This document shows, one piece after another, positions 11,641 through 24,216 of a stretch of 64,000 nt of DNA; the first letter of the stretch is position 1, and each line of letters starts with the position of its first letter. The notes beneath the pieces were generated by a model, which was not told the DNA's origin, searched no databases, and was given only the letters and a program-made list of their open reading frames with translations. The DNA comes from Chlorocebus sabaeus. Lineage: Eukaryota > Chordata > Mammalia > Primates > Cercopithecidae. The stretch spans positions 72,759,133-72,823,132 of the forward strand of contig NC_132911.1 of assembly GCF_047675955.1 (NCBI RefSeq), written 5' to 3'. Made by a program: the position numbers and the translations under genes.

Positions 11641-13155
11641 TTCATGTGTTTAAAAATTTGGAATTTACCCACATAATCAACTGATCTTTGACAAAGGTGT
11701 AAAGGCACTATAATGGAACAATGACAGAGTTTCACTGAAATGTTCTAGAATAACTGGGCATCCTCATTTAAAAATAACATATCTAGGTATACACCTTACA
11801 CCCTTCATACCAGTTAATTCAAAATGGATCAGAGACCTAAATGTAAAAGTCAAAACTGTAAAACTCCTAGAAGATAACATAGTAGAAAATCTAGATCACC
11901 TTGAGTTTGGTGATGACGTTTTCATACAATACCAAAGGCACAATCTATGAAAGGAAGAAAAATAAGCTAAATTTAATGAAAATTAAAAACTCCTGCTCTG
12001 CAAAAGACACTGTCAAGAGAACATAAAGACAAGGCACTGACTGGCTGAAAATATTTGCAAAAGGCATATCTGATTAGAGACTATCATCCAAAATATATAA
12101 AGAATTCTTGAAATTCAACAATAAGAAAACAAAGGATCCAATTAAAAATTGGACCAAATATCTTAACAGTTACCTCACCAAGGAAGACGTACAGATAGAA
12201 AATAAGCACCTGAAAATGTGCTCCATATCACTTGTCATCAGAAAATTGCAAATTAAAACAACAGTGAGATGTTAATACACACCTGTTAGAAGGGCCAAAA
12301 TCAGGAACACTGACAGCACCAAATGCTGGCAAGGATTTGGAGCAACAGCAGCTCTCATTCATTGCTGGTAGGAATGCAAAATAGTACAGTCACTTTGGAA
12401 AACAGTTTGGCAGTTTCTTATAAAACTAAATATACTTTTACCATATAATTCGGCAATTGCACTCCTTGGTATTTACCCAAATGAACTGAAAATTTCTGTC
12501 TACACAAAAACCTGCACATGGATGTTTGTAGAAGCTTTGTTGATAATTTTCAAACCTTAGAAGAAACTAAGATGTTCTTCAGCAGGTTAATGGATAAACT
12601 ATGGTGCAGCCATGAAATTGAATATTTTTTAGTACTATAAAAAAAGAACTAGCAAGCCATGAAAAGATGAGAGGCAGCGAAGAGGAGGAGACACCTTAAG
12701 TGCATATTACTATGTGAAATAAACCAATTGGAAAAGACTAGGTGCTGTATGATTCTAACTACATGACATAGTAGAAAAGGCAAAACTACAAAGAGTGTGA
12801 AAGAATCAGCATTTGCCAGGGCTTGAGGAGGGAGGAATCAATCCCTGGAGCACAGAGGATTGTTAGGACGGTGAAACAAGTCTGATCGATATTGTAATGG
12901 TGGATATATGTCATTATACGTTTGTCCAAATTCTTAGAATGTAAAAGAACAAAGAATGTGCCCTAAGGTAAACTATGGACTTTGGGTGATTATGATGTGT
13001 TAATGTAGGTCCATCAATTGTAACAGATGAACCCCTGGGGGATGTTGATAACGGCAGAGGCGGTGCATGTGTGAGGCAGGAGGTACACAGAGAATCTCTG
13101 TACTTTCTGCTCAGTTTGGCTGTGAACATAATACTGCTCTAAAAAACAAATTCTA
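11641..13155 (+). mobile_element. L1MC/L1MB-like L1, ORF2 3' end and 3' UTR, sense
   Basis: It is collinear with L1 from the CACATAATCAACTGATC region through the GGCAAGGATTTGGAGCAAC block (12331) and CACTTTGGAAAACAGTTTGG (12391) to a 3' UTR with TAAACTATGGACTTTGGGTG (12969) and CTGTGAACATAATACTGCTC. The 3' end with a short A-rich tail is at about 13155. Stops and frameshifts are frequent, so it is inactive. Confidence 0.88.
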
Positions 13156-14386
13156 TGAAAAATATGTGAAATTCCTCATAAAGTCAGGGATAAAGCAAAA
13201 TTGTTATACTTTCTGCAACTTTCAACCAATGCAGTATGAAGCATAACCGATGGATTGAGGAAAACCAAATGATGATTATTTGTAATTAATTCTCTTATAC
13301 ATTAAGAATAATCTAGGAATCAAACTATTATAATTAATATATATTTAGTAACATGGCTTATATTAATATTGTGAAGAAAAATAACCTTACTAACTGGGTG
13401 CAGGAATTGTGTCTTACTTTATTTTACATCCCAATGCCTGGAATAATGTATCCAACAAATATTTGTTGGTGAAAAAGATATTCCCTCATATATCCTGACT
13501 GAATATTAAGAAAATCATAAATGAACAAAATATTTTTGGATAAAAGGTGGGCCATAAATTGCAGAGAGAGGTAATGGAATAAAGGATCTTATAATCTACT
13601 AATCAGCTTTCTAATAATGAGAAGTTGATGTATTTTAAGAGATTTGATGTCACATACAGTATTACCTCAGAAGCTAAATTGTATTTGTTGGTATTAGGTC
13701 TGGATCTAGTGAGATTAATGTCATCCAATAAATTTGTAGCTAAACCAACACAGGCAACATGATACCCTCCCTCCTAATCTTTACTATTTGTTGGGAAAAT
13801 GCTGTAATGGAAAGGCAATGATCACTGGATTTTTTGTGGAATGGGTGGAAGGGCAGAAAGGGAGTGAAGGAGGGCATAGTTGAGGTCATGCATAAAATCT
13901 ATTAAACTAAAAATTCTCTGGTACCATAGCACTTAATAAATCCTTGGCATTAAGATATATTTTTGGTTGGATTTTACTTGTTTCTTGGATATTTTGACAT
14001 GCAAATAAACTAGCGAAACTAATTTAAGATTTCCATGTGTCTATCCTCAAAGCAGTCTGGCCACAGGAGTAAAATGTTGCACAGTAACATCTCTCAGGAA
14101 ACATTCACCCACGTACTACATATCTCCAGATGTTTACCATTTGTGAGTGTTTTAAAAATGAAAACTCCCATCTGTGTTTCTTATCCTCAATCAGAGTGTA
14201 TCACCAACAGCTGAAGGTGTCCCAAGGCTAGTCTCCTAAGGCTTTATTCATCGAAAGAAGACAAAGAAGAAAAGCGATTATTATTTTTTTCTTCTTTGCT
14301 TCATTGGCAGCAAGTTTTATGTTTCCCTGCAATGAATAACAAAATATTCAAGACTAACATTATTATCTACTATATATGTTCACTAA
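13156..14386. other. Unassigned AT-rich sequence
   Basis: No repeat, exon or RNA gene is recognised on either strand. Confidence 0.4.
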
Positions 14387-14756
14387 GGCTGCCATTACAA
14401 AGTACTGTAGAGTGGGTGGTTTAAACATTTCCAGAGGATAAACATCCAAGGTCAAGGTGTTGGCAGAGTTGGTTTCTCCTGGAGCCACTCTCACAGATGG
14501 CCACAGATGGCCACAGATGGCCACAGATGGCCGCTTTTTCTCTATATCTTTACATGGTGTTCTGTCTGCAGATGTCTGTGTTCACATTTCTTCTTCTAAG
14601 GACACCAGTGACACTGGGTTAGGGCCTGCTCTAATGACCTAATTTTAACTTTACTTTCTCAAAGACCCTATCTCCAAATACAGTCACATTCTGAGGTACT
14701 GGTAAACAGGACTTCAACATACGAAATTTGGGGAAACACTTTTCAGCCCATGACAC
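14387..14756 (-). mobile_element. MLT1 (MaLR) LTR, antisense
   Basis: The antisense MLT1 blocks are GGCTGCCATTACAAAGTACT, AAGGACACCAGTGACACTGG, AAAGACCCTATCTCCAAATA and ACAGTCACATTCTGAGGTAC. The end near 14756 (CCCATGACA) matches the LTR start read in reverse. A small tandem array lies inside. Confidence 0.93.
14491..14530 (+). repeat. 10-bp tandem array, four units, inside MLT1
   Basis: There are four consecutive copies of YCACAGATGG, the last three identical (CCACAGATGG). The family consensus, as I recall it, has one such block (GATGGCCGCC) at this place, so this is a local expansion. Confidence 0.95.
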
Positions 14757-15169
14757 CTACTTGGCATTCACTTTGAGGCCTGAACAATCCAGATTTTATT
14801 GTAAAGTTAAATCATTCCTTGGACCTTGTAAATGAACCTACAAGATTGTTGAGTATCAATATCTGGAATCTGGAGAATCTGTCCTATTATTTCTTACCTG
14901 CCACTTTTGACATCAACAAGAGCAATGATTAATGTCATTTAGAAGGTAGCACATGTGTGTAGTCTCGATCATGTTTTGGCAAAGGTCACAGCTAAGATAC
15001 GTTCAAAAGGATGTGGTTGAGATGTTCAACAAGACTCTAATGAAGATGAATTATAGATGAACTTTGAAAGTCTGTGTGGTCAGAGAGGCCAGTGAAGTTC
15101 CTAAAAGTGAGGTAAACAAAACTTTCTGGTCAAAAAATGAACAGATAGTAGGAAACAATATAGTAGCTT
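14757..15169. other. Unassigned sequence
   Basis: I see nothing that can be named. Confidence 0.4.
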
Positions 15170-15379
15170 TTTATTAATTTATTCACTCTCTCATTCATTC
15201 AACAAGCCTGCCTTTACTATGTGCTGGGCAGAGAAGTAGACACCAAATGCTGAAAAAAACAATAAAACTTGGACTCTGTCTTCAAGTTCTGTACACTGTA
15301 TGTGGGAAAGAAAGATGTGTCAAGCAAAAATTATAATACCATATGAAAGAAATGAGCATCATAGAAACATTGAGAAAAT

Positions 15380-15523
15380 TGAGCCAAACCACTCTAGAGC
15401 TATGTAGAGATGAAAGCTGTGGTAATAAAAGCGATCTTCTAGGAGAGAACAGAGGGTAAAAAGAGAAAACTAAGCATGTAAACTTGAGGAATCTCAAGTG
15501 AGCCAAACCACTCTAGAGCTATG
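15380..15523 (+). repeat. 25-bp exact direct repeats flanking a copied 94-bp segment
   Basis: 15380-15404 and 15499-15523 are identical over 25 bases, starting TGAGCCAAACC and ending AGAGCTATG. The 94 bases between them align in the same orientation with about 16472-16560, sharing GATCTTC(T/C)AGGAGAGAACAG and TGTAAACTTGA(G/A)GAATCTCAA. See the matching finding. Confidence 0.9.
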
Positions 15524-16010
15524 GGGAGAGGGTTAAAGAGCCTTGAATTTTGGATAGAATTTCTCTGATGGCAAAGATGCAGATGATGAGAGGATGGAGA
15601 CAGAATTCTTAAGTGGAGGGAACGGCGTGAGCAAAGGCACAATGCTAAGGAACAGCATGATGTATGGATGGAAATTGGAAGTAGCCACTCCACGATGCTA
15701 GATCATAGTCAGATGCAGGAAAAGAAATTGAGAATCAGGCAAGGTATGACACATGCAGCTCCTCCTAAGACATTTAAAGGAATTAAGATGTGTTCTGTAG
15801 GCAAGGAAGGTCTGGGTGTGATGTGGTTAGATGCATATATGCCTAGGATTATGTGGCAGCTGTCTCAAAGACAGGTCTGAGGGGGATGAGATAAGAAATA
15901 AGGAGAAGAGTTGAAGGCATTTGCAGCAATCCAACAGAGGAAGATGAATGTTTCAACCCAAAATGTTAATAGTATGGATGAAGTGAAACAAGTGGTTATA
16001 AGAAATACTT

Positions 16011-16318
16011 GGAGCTGAGCTCAGTGGCTCACACTTGTAATCCCAGCATTTTGGGAGGCCAAGGGAGGAGGATCACTTGAGTCCAGGACTTCAAAACTGC
16101 CTGGGCAACATAGTGAGATCCCCATCTTGACAAAATTATAAAAATAAAACATTAGCTGGGTGGAGTGGTACTGGCCTGTAGTCCTAACCATTCTGGAGTC
16201 TGAGGCAGGAGGACTCCTTGAGCCCAGGAGTTTGAGGTTGCAGCGAACTTTGATTGCACCACTGAACTCAAGCCTGGATGACAGAGCGAGATCCCATCTC
16301 AAACAAACAAACAAAAAC
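16011..16318 (+). mobile_element. AluJ, full length
   Basis: This is a dimeric Alu in sense orientation with AluJ-like positions (CTGCCTGGGCAACATAGTGA). The tail is (CAAA)n-like at about 16301-16317. It splits the ancient repeat at 15170-17100. Confidence 0.95.
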
Positions 16319-17100
16319 TTTGAAAGTATAGGTTGTAAGTAAGGGAGAGGAGAGTTGAGAGTGGAATAGGAGTCAAAACAATCCCTAACTTCTGTGTTAT
16401 AAATTCTAGTGCCCAATGACTATATGGGGCTAAGCTCCCTGGAGGTGTATCTAGGGGTTACCAGTATGCATGTGATAGTTGAAACCCTTGGTAATGAAAA
16501 TGATCTTCCAGGAGAGAACAGAGAATAAGAAAACTGAGAGTGTAAACTTGAAGAATCTCAAAATGAACTTAATGAAAGAGAAGTCACAAAGAGCTATGAG
16601 GAAATCAAGAAATTGGTGTGGTCACAGAAGCCAAGAGTATAAAGAGTTTTAATATAAGTTGGTAATCATTGATGTCAAACTAAGATGGAGTCTGAGTAGT
16701 CTCACTGGGTTTGGCATGTGGGAAATTACTACCTCTATTGAGAACACAGTGTGGTGAAGGCAGTTTTCGGTTTGCAGTAGATAGAAAATTGATAGTGGGT
16801 AAGAAAATGGAGAAAATTCCATTGAATAGCCTGCATGACTTTTCCAGGGAAAATGCTGAAGTTCTCCTTGTACCATTAATATCCTTCCTTAGTTTTGGAG
16901 GCCTGTGGGCCTCAAGGGAGAAACAAGCCAGATAAGTACCAGTTATGGTCCAGCCACTAGTTTCCAGGAAGGTAGGAGGTGATGAGTTCAAACACAACAA
17001 AGCCAGGCAAGTGGAGCCAGGTGGAGATAAAGAGTGATGCAACAGAGGTGGAACAGAAGGGAGTTTCTGCCAATTTCAAGATTCACCTAAATGCAATTAG

Positions 17101-17995
17101 GAATAGATAAGGGCTGAGACTGAGCATGGATCAAGTGCATGGTTATCTCTCACATCCACTCAGGAAAAACTAATGAATATAGAATTGAAGACCAATCTCA
17201 CATGTGAATTTCTGATGTCTGCATGCAGTATACTTATGTAACGTTTGAGATATATGCAATACAGAACTTTTTAATTAACAGAAATAAGCCTCAACATAAA
17301 TTTTTGCAAGGGTTTTTAGTATGCAGTTCAGTTATTTTGAGGAGTTCTGGAAGAGTGGATACATGAGAAATGGAGGTGGGCAGGAAGAGAGTAATTCATG
17401 AAGCTAATTATGTGGAGCAGTGCACTGGAGAATGTACCGTTTGTGGCACTACATGTACCAAGAGTTAGTGTTGACACTTCTATATAAACAGTGGTTATAT
17501 TATTTATGTAGTGATTCTCTCAAATGAGGCACTACCTGGCTCTCTGATTCATTCCTAGGGGATAACGGAATGCATGTTAGTACAGTAAACCTATATTAAG
17601 ACCTTAGAAATCTGTGTGATATTAAAATCTAATGTAATCACATTTATATAACTTATATAATTAACTTATATAATTATATAATTAAAGATAGGTAAACGTT
17701 CATGAATTCTTGGCTTCATTTGCATACTCAGCAACAAGTTTTAGGTATCTAAGCTTTAGGAAGTGCAGTCCCTAAGCCAGAGCCATAGAAGGAGGTGGAA
17801 GATATTATTATGTCTTTCTCAGTTTTTAAGTTAGTTGGGAACACCTGAAAACTATAAGAAAACAGTCAGGGACTAAGTAAAAGTAACTAATGAGGGAATG
17901 TTAGTGTCATGTACATTTTATTTATGTATTCCAATGATTAAAAACAAGGATTAACTAGGAAAAAAATGGGATTAATTCGTGTTTTCTGGTTACAG

Positions 17996-17999
<4 letters not shown>
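17101..17999. other. Unassigned sequence with an AT-rich tract
   Basis: A near-repetitive TTATATAATTA tract lies at about 17641-17690. Nothing else is recognised. Confidence 0.45.
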
Positions 18000-18050
<51 letters not shown>

Positions 18051-18338
18051 GAGACAGAGTTTTACTCTTGTTGCCCAGGCTGCAGTGCAATGGCACGATC
18101 TTGGCTCACTGCAACCTCCACCTCCTGGGTTCAAGCTATTCTCCTTCCTTAGCCTCCCAAGCTCCCAAGTAGCTGGGAATACAGGTATGTGCCACCACGC
18201 CCAGGTAATTTTGTATTTTTAGTAGAGACAGAGTTTCTCCATGTTGGTCAGGCTGGTCTTGAACTCCCGACCTCAAGCAATCTCACCTTAGCCTCCCAAA
18301 GTGCTGGGATTACAGGTGTGAGCCACTGTGCCCCGCCT
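18000..18338 (-). mobile_element. AluS-like, full length, with a 50-base pure T tract
   Basis: A complete antisense Alu follows an uninterrupted run of T at 18000-18049, the complement of its poly(A) tail. It has a small duplicated AGCTCCCA at about 18160. The flanks TACAGCAAAT and TACAGTGAAT look like a target-site duplication. Confidence 0.97.
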
Positions 18339-19344
18339 ACAGTGAATCTTAAGATGAGTTTTCAAGGGTATGACTAATTCAGATAGGTGTGGAGATGGAA
18401 ACAAGAAATGTTTAGGTAGAAATATGAAAACTGACAAGCTTTTTACATGAAACATAGGACTGACTGCTGTGTTTGTTTTCCTGGTTGTCAATTCAGTTCA
18501 ATTGCATTTCTTTTGGGAAAAGGGAAATCAGATAACTCCTTAGTGCTGGGTAAAATACTTTGATTTCAAGAGGTCCTCTCTAGGATTGTTAGCTGAGCCC
18601 ACAAGAAATGGATGCATTTCATAAGTAAATACTTCTACACCTTTAGAGTCAATTAATATTGTAACCATAAAGCATTCAAGTCATAGAAGTTAATACACAG
18701 CATTATTTAACTCAGATAGGAAGAAAACCACTCCTTGTAGTTGCTAGTCTTCAAAATTAAGCAGAAACATTATGCTCGTTTCCCTCAAGTTTTATAAACT
18801 TTTATTTTGTAGTAACATGAACCTATGTCAGTATCAACTAGTTTATAGAAACCTCCACTTCTGAGATAGATTGTCGTATGGTTGGTAACTACTGTTTATA
18901 GAGTTTAAATCTGCTAACAATTTTGATTAAGGGGTGAAGTGAAAATGCATGTTAGTTAAGTCTCCGGCGTCAATTGTCCATGTACTTACAAACAACGGGC
19001 AGTGAGCAGAGGCCCCAAGAGGGAAAACACGTACAGTGAAATCTTGTACTTCAGTGAGTCAGAAGAGAAAAGCTTTGTTTTTCACATTAACTTCAGATTA
19101 ATGTGGCTTTGTTTTCAAATACCATATGCCAAATTTAATGTCTGTTGCCTTTTCCTGGAAAGCTCAGAAAATAAAACTTGTGAAAGATCACTTGGGACAT
19201 GAAGTATACTGGGCAGGGTACCTGTGAAATGAACCTGCAGGATTATGGAACGATCTTCCCATAGCTTTAGGGAGATAAGACAGTCATCTCGTATCATTAT
19301 CTGCAACTGCCTCCACCTCTCATCCATTATCACTTCCCAAACTA
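18339..19344. other. Unassigned sequence
   Basis: No exon or named repeat is seen. A small 66-codon + frame at 19002-19202 has no splice context. Confidence 0.4.
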
Positions 19345-19605
19345 ATATTGCTAACATTTGTGGGCTGCTATCTACGTGCCAGACACTACTTCACACCTCT
19401 TATGCACTGGTTCACTTAACCAACATAACAATCTTGAGTTAGCCAGTTCTTTTCCACATTTTGTTTATGGGCAAACTGAGACTCTGAGATGTTAAACAAC
19501 TTGCCCCAAATCACACAGCTAACAAGAAGCATAAACAGAATTTGAATCTCAGTAGTCTGGCTCCAGAGGTGACACTCTGAACCACTAGACCATATCACCT
19601 TTCTG
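19345..19605 (-). mobile_element. MIR, antisense
   Basis: The MIR core is clear in antisense: GGGCAAACTGAGACTCTGAG, AACTTGCCCCAAATCACACA, CAGTCTGGCTCCAGAG-like sequence (19554) and GAACCACTAGACCATATCAC. Confidence 0.92.
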
Positions 19606-20789
19606 GTATTCTGATATAATATAGAAAGAATATCATGCCTCAGCTCAAGAAAAACCTTTGATTGATTATTTCAAACTATATTGCCATTTAAGATTGTTTA
19701 TAGTTAAATATCACTTTACTTATCCAATTGTATTTCTCATCAGGACCTTTTAGATATTTATATATTCAACGAACATTTATTAAACATCTATCATATGCCA
19801 AGGCTATAATATGGCACTAGGTATACAAATATGTTATAGTTACTGATTTTTGGAAAGTAAAATATCAATGAAAGCATGGACATATAAATCAATTGTTATG
19901 TTAGTCCTTTCCTCGCCTCATTACCTCATTACTTATGTATTTTTTCTCTGTTTATGTGTGTCTGAACTGTTTGCTGACATGGTTCTTTTTGAGAATCTTA
20001 TAGATCTGTTTGAATTAACAAATTTAAATACTACCAGTGATAAATGATAAATCAATATCCAGGTTAAAATTCCCATGCTTAGAAAAACGTAATTTCTAGT
20101 TGTCTTATAAGGTGCTGACCAGTCGAGAACTGGCTGACTTTGTTTCTAGCACCATTTAATGCTCCATCCACTTGAATATATATTGGTGGTTTTGCAATAT
20201 ATGAAGTATGACTATTTTCTCATATGGGAACATTGAGAATAGGTATTTTTCTTCTAGAAAGATGCAGTATTACTGAAGGCTCATAGCTGGTGGGTTTCAG
20301 TGAGACTGAAGGAAAGTAGGAATAACATACATTGTTGAAATTACACTTGACGGTACAAGAGGAGACAGTAATGGGAATTCTTGCCCTGTGGTCTGAATTT
20401 ATCTTGTGGAGAAGACTTTTATAATTTTTTCTATTTTATGCCTTTTTCTATGCTGTTCTTTTATTTGGACCATCTATACCCTTCCTATTTACCAATTTAA
20501 AATAAGTCTCCAAGTCTTACTATCATCTTGTCTTGAATGTCTCAAATGGATATCAATTTTCTTAAAATAATTTTAAGGGATGTTTAAACTCATGGTCTCT
20601 TTTTTTCTTAATAAAATTGCAAGAGTAATGATTAAAGTTATGTCACTGACATAAATACTTAAGGCCCTTCATTCCATCGTAAGAATAACATTAGTTTATT
20701 CTTTAGATTTTTTACTCTCCCATTTTCTTCTTTCCCACTTCTTTATATAAATATAGTTCTTCACTTTTGCCACAGGTTGAACATCTTAT
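19606..20789. other. Unassigned AT-rich sequence
   Basis: I see no gene or recognisable repeat. An ancient fragment at 19760-19830 (ACGAACATTTATTAAACATC) resembles the start of the ancient repeat seen at 15190. Confidence 0.4.
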
Positions 20790-21080
20790 TATTTTTTTTA
20801 AGACAGAGTCTTTCCCTGTCACCCAGGCTAGAGTGCAGTGGTGCAATCTTGGCTCACTGAAACCTGCTTCCCAGGCTCAACCGATCCTCCCACCTCAGTT
20901 TCCCAAGTAGCTGAAACCACAGGTGCACAACACAAGGCTCTACTAATTTTTTAATTTTCTGTAGAAACACGGCCTCTCTATGTTGCTCAGGCGGTCTGAA
21001 ACTCCTGGGCTCAAGTAAACCTCCTGCCTCAGCCTCCCAAAGTGCTGGGATTACAGGTATACACCACTGTACCTGGCCTT
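20790..21080 (-). mobile_element. AluJ, antisense
   Basis: Full antisense Alu from AGACAGAGTCTTTCCCTGTC to CACTGTACCTGGCC. Many substitutions and a T-poor tail point to the J age class. Confidence 0.95.
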
Positions 21081-21451
21081 TTATCTAGTACTTTATTTTT
21101 GAAAATCAAAATAATGTGAATGAATCTAAGAACTATAAAATCAGCAAATAGCTTAAAAGCTTTTTCTCGAACAAGTGAGAGTTCAAATACACCTGGAGGG
21201 GAGCAGACAAAAGGCAGATGGTCCTCACGTGTGTGTCAGCCTTCAATAACGGATGTTTGAGCAAATGGATAATAGACAAATATTTAAAATGCAATATTTT
21301 AATATATAAAGATATAATATCTAATTAAGTTTTAAATGCCATGGATAATGTGTCACTGAAGACCAATGGAAAGAAATAATTACTGAGAGCTAGGGGGATG
21401 GAAAAGTTTTCATGGAGGACTGATGTTTGAGCTGAACTTTAGAGGAGAGGT
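21081..21451. other. Unassigned sequence between two Alus
   Basis: AT-rich, with nothing recognised. Confidence 0.4.
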
Positions 21452-21762
21452 TGGGCTGGGCACTGTGGCTCCACCTGTAATCCCAGCACTTTGGGAGGCT
21501 GAGGCCAGGGGATCGCTTGAGCTCAGGAGTTTGAGACCAGCCTGGGCAACATGGTGAAATCTCATCTTACTACAAATACAGAAATTAGCTGGGCATGGTG
21601 GCATGTGCCTGTAGTCCCAGCTACTAGAAAAGCTGAGGTGGGAGGATCACTTGAGCCTGGGAGACAGAGGTGGTAGTGAGCCAAGATCACGCCACTGCAC
21701 TCCAGCCTGGGTGAGAGACAGACCTTATATCAAATAAAAATAAATAAATAAACAAATAAAGG
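21452..21762 (+). mobile_element. Alu (J/S boundary), sense
   Basis: Full dimeric Alu starting GGCTGGGCACTGTGGCTCC, ending in a tail decayed to AAATAAATAAATAAACAAAT. Confidence 0.95.
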
Positions 21763-24216
21763 AGAAGTTGAATACTTATTGGCAGGTAAATCATGAGAGG
21801 CTTTTGCAGATGAGCGGGAAACCTGAGCAAGGACAGGCAGGCTGTAATAAATAAGGCATGCAGAGAACCTGGTTATCATGAAGCATAGGAATAATATTTT
21901 GCCCTTGAATCAAAGTATTTTTCTAAATTTTAAATCATGTTTTAATTTTATATTATGTTTCCCTGCTGATTTTGACCACAATGAAGCTATCACCTCCAGG
22001 AAGAAAAGGTACCATCTAAAATAAAGAGGTTACTTACTGGTCAATTTTATGTTTCAAAGCTAACTTCTTTGAGGGCACAAGTACGTAGTCATCTTAAAGA
22101 AAGACCTGTGGAGGGAGAATTTTGGAATTTTCCTAATTCCAAATATTCTCCCTTTGTGTCTCTAACACAAAGCTCCTCAGAGGTTTAATTATAAATCATA
22201 GTCACAATTTAGCAAAATACAGGTATAAGGAAGGTACCCAGGTGATACAGTGAAAGAGAAAAGCCCTTTTAATTCTGGCCGGTAGGAAAAAAGGTAAAAA
22301 GACAAAATTAGTTCATAGATAAATGTTCTCATTTACTCCTCAGAATAGAAACCCTGGGTGTGTTGAGTGTAGAGATAGCCAGAGTGAAGAGGATTATAAG
22401 TGAAGAGGAAGGTGACAGAGTCTTTACTCAAAAACCTCAGACTGATTGATGGAAAATATGGGAGCTCTTGGGCCATTAATTTCCATTCTGTATTCACATA
22501 GCACAGAAGTATAGGATGAAATGGGGTGAAGAGCAGGAGACTAGCAAGATGGGCTTGGGATAGCACTTTCAACATTTCCTGAGCTCCTGTGTGACAGGGA
22601 GGAGCCCCCAGTTCCTGTGTGCCCTGAGCGGGACCTGGAGGATAGCTGGGAATTGAGAATAATGGGACTGACCTAATGAGGGGTAAAGGGACCTCATACC
22701 AGATGGTGTGGCATCCCAGCCTAGGCCAGAGTCCAGGAAGAGGTTGGGGTTGGCATTCAGAGGTTCTGGGAGTGAAGGTGGAGCTGAGTCAGTGGTAGAG
22801 GGATGCATACCAGCTCCTGGCCATGCTGGGGACAGACTGGGGCTAGTCACCAGCGACAAGAGCTGTATTACCAGAGTGAGCAAGGAACACAAAGGATGGC
22901 CGTTGCCCTGCTGTCCACTGCCTTGAGGACACATAGCTTACCCTTATAGCCAGATGCCACCTGGAGTGGCAAGAAGGAAAAATGAAACTTCAAAACAGAA
23001 AAGGAGGCTTTTTGGTGATTATGAACCTAAATTCGACTATATCTGTGTCAAAAAAGAGACTAAGTTTGCTGGGGGAGGGGAAAAAAAAAGCAAATGTTTA
23101 AACCAGAGGAAAAAGAAGATAACTCTAGATGGCAGGTATAAGTGTCCATTAGTTTAGTTTAGTTTAGTTTCTTTCCCCATTACCCAACAGGATGGAGGTT
23201 TGAGAGCAAGGTCAGATTATTTCTAGAAAATAAATAGTGCATTTTTTTATCCATCCTAATTGTAGTTTGTTTTGGGGCACTCTGAAAGTATTTTAGAGAT
23301 TGTAAATAAATCAAGCATCCTGGAGTGGAGGGAGTTGTTTATATGTGGAAATAGTGGTCCATAGAGTTAGAAATATATAAATACTTGTTTGGATGTGGGA
23401 ACACCAATATATTGAAATTGGATCTGGAAATCTATTCAATATGTTTTATATGAAAAGTGTTCCTCATCATTTCAAAAGTTCTAGGAGATGAACCCCAGAA
23501 GAAGTACTGGATGTGTGCTCCCCTGGCTGTGGCTTTATCTAAGCCATGGTTGGAGTCCATCCAGAAATGTTGAGCTGGGACAGTGGGGACAAAGTGGGGC
23601 ACGTGGTGCTTTGGTGCTCCAGCAGTCTTTGTGTGTGTGTGTCTTCTGTGAAAAGCTGCTACAAGCTGACTCCAGTTTTTGTCAGAATATGTTTGTAAAA
23701 ACCACATGTTGGATCAGAGACTCACAAACTGGATCATATTTTTCCTACCCAAACAATGTTATAATTGTGGTTTGAATTTAAGACACAACATCAATACATC
23801 ATAGCTGTAATAAACACTACAACACAAAAGAGAAAATTTCAGCCTTTATAAATAATTTAGACTTTTATAAATAATTTAAAATAGCAAAACTGTAAACTCT
23901 ATATAAAATATTTTATGGTCAACTTGGCTATGTCATAAATTTGGCCAAATATTAACATTTGATAGCTATCAGTCTTTAATTCATAATTTTACTTGCCATT
24001 TTATAACTAGGGAAAATATGTCAGGGAATAATTTGAATGCCCGGGTGTCTTAAAATAAGATGGTTTGGAATCTTAACTGTTTTTCTTCTATATGTAAGTC
24101 TCACCTGATCTTCAACTTGGGTTATTCAAGGCAAAACTGCTCACTGAAGTAATTCTTTGAGACTTCACTATGAATTTTATTCTAAGTAATTTGGGGAAAA
24201 GAAAAATTGCATGAGT
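21763..24216. other. Unassigned 2.4-kb stretch with a GC-richer block
   Basis: The block at about 22560-22960 is GC-richer than its surroundings and open on both strands (121 codons on the minus strand, 72 on the plus), which I read as composition. It may be an old LTR. A Lys-rich + frame at 22954-23135 ends at a GTATAA donor but is A-rich and unconvincing. A (TTTAG)n run lies at 23148-23171. Confidence 0.4.

Larger units (their letters stand above)
15170..17100 (+). repeat. Long ancient mammalian interspersed repeat, interrupted by an AluJ
   Basis: It begins with the widespread TTCATTCAACAAGCCTGCCT...CTATGTGCTGGGCAGAGAAG block, continues with the GAGGGAACGGCGTGAGCAAA...GGCACAATGCTAAGGAACAG block (15617-15659), and continues past the AluJ with degraded blocks such as GTCACAGAAGCCAAGAGTAT (16621). 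The order agrees with a long ancient repeat I know from many mammalian loci, but I cannot name the family securely. A second, shorter copy lies at 27036-27690. The right edge is vague. Confidence 0.55.

Noticed and set aside
16021..16416. 131-codon minus-strand open frame
   Set aside because: It is the antisense of the AluJ and its flank; Alu antisense often stays open. No splice or protein evidence.
22954..23135. Lys-rich open frame between CCAG and a GTATAA donor
   Set aside because: The strand is A-rich, which depletes stops; the peptide is low-complexity and the acceptor lacks a good pyrimidine tract.
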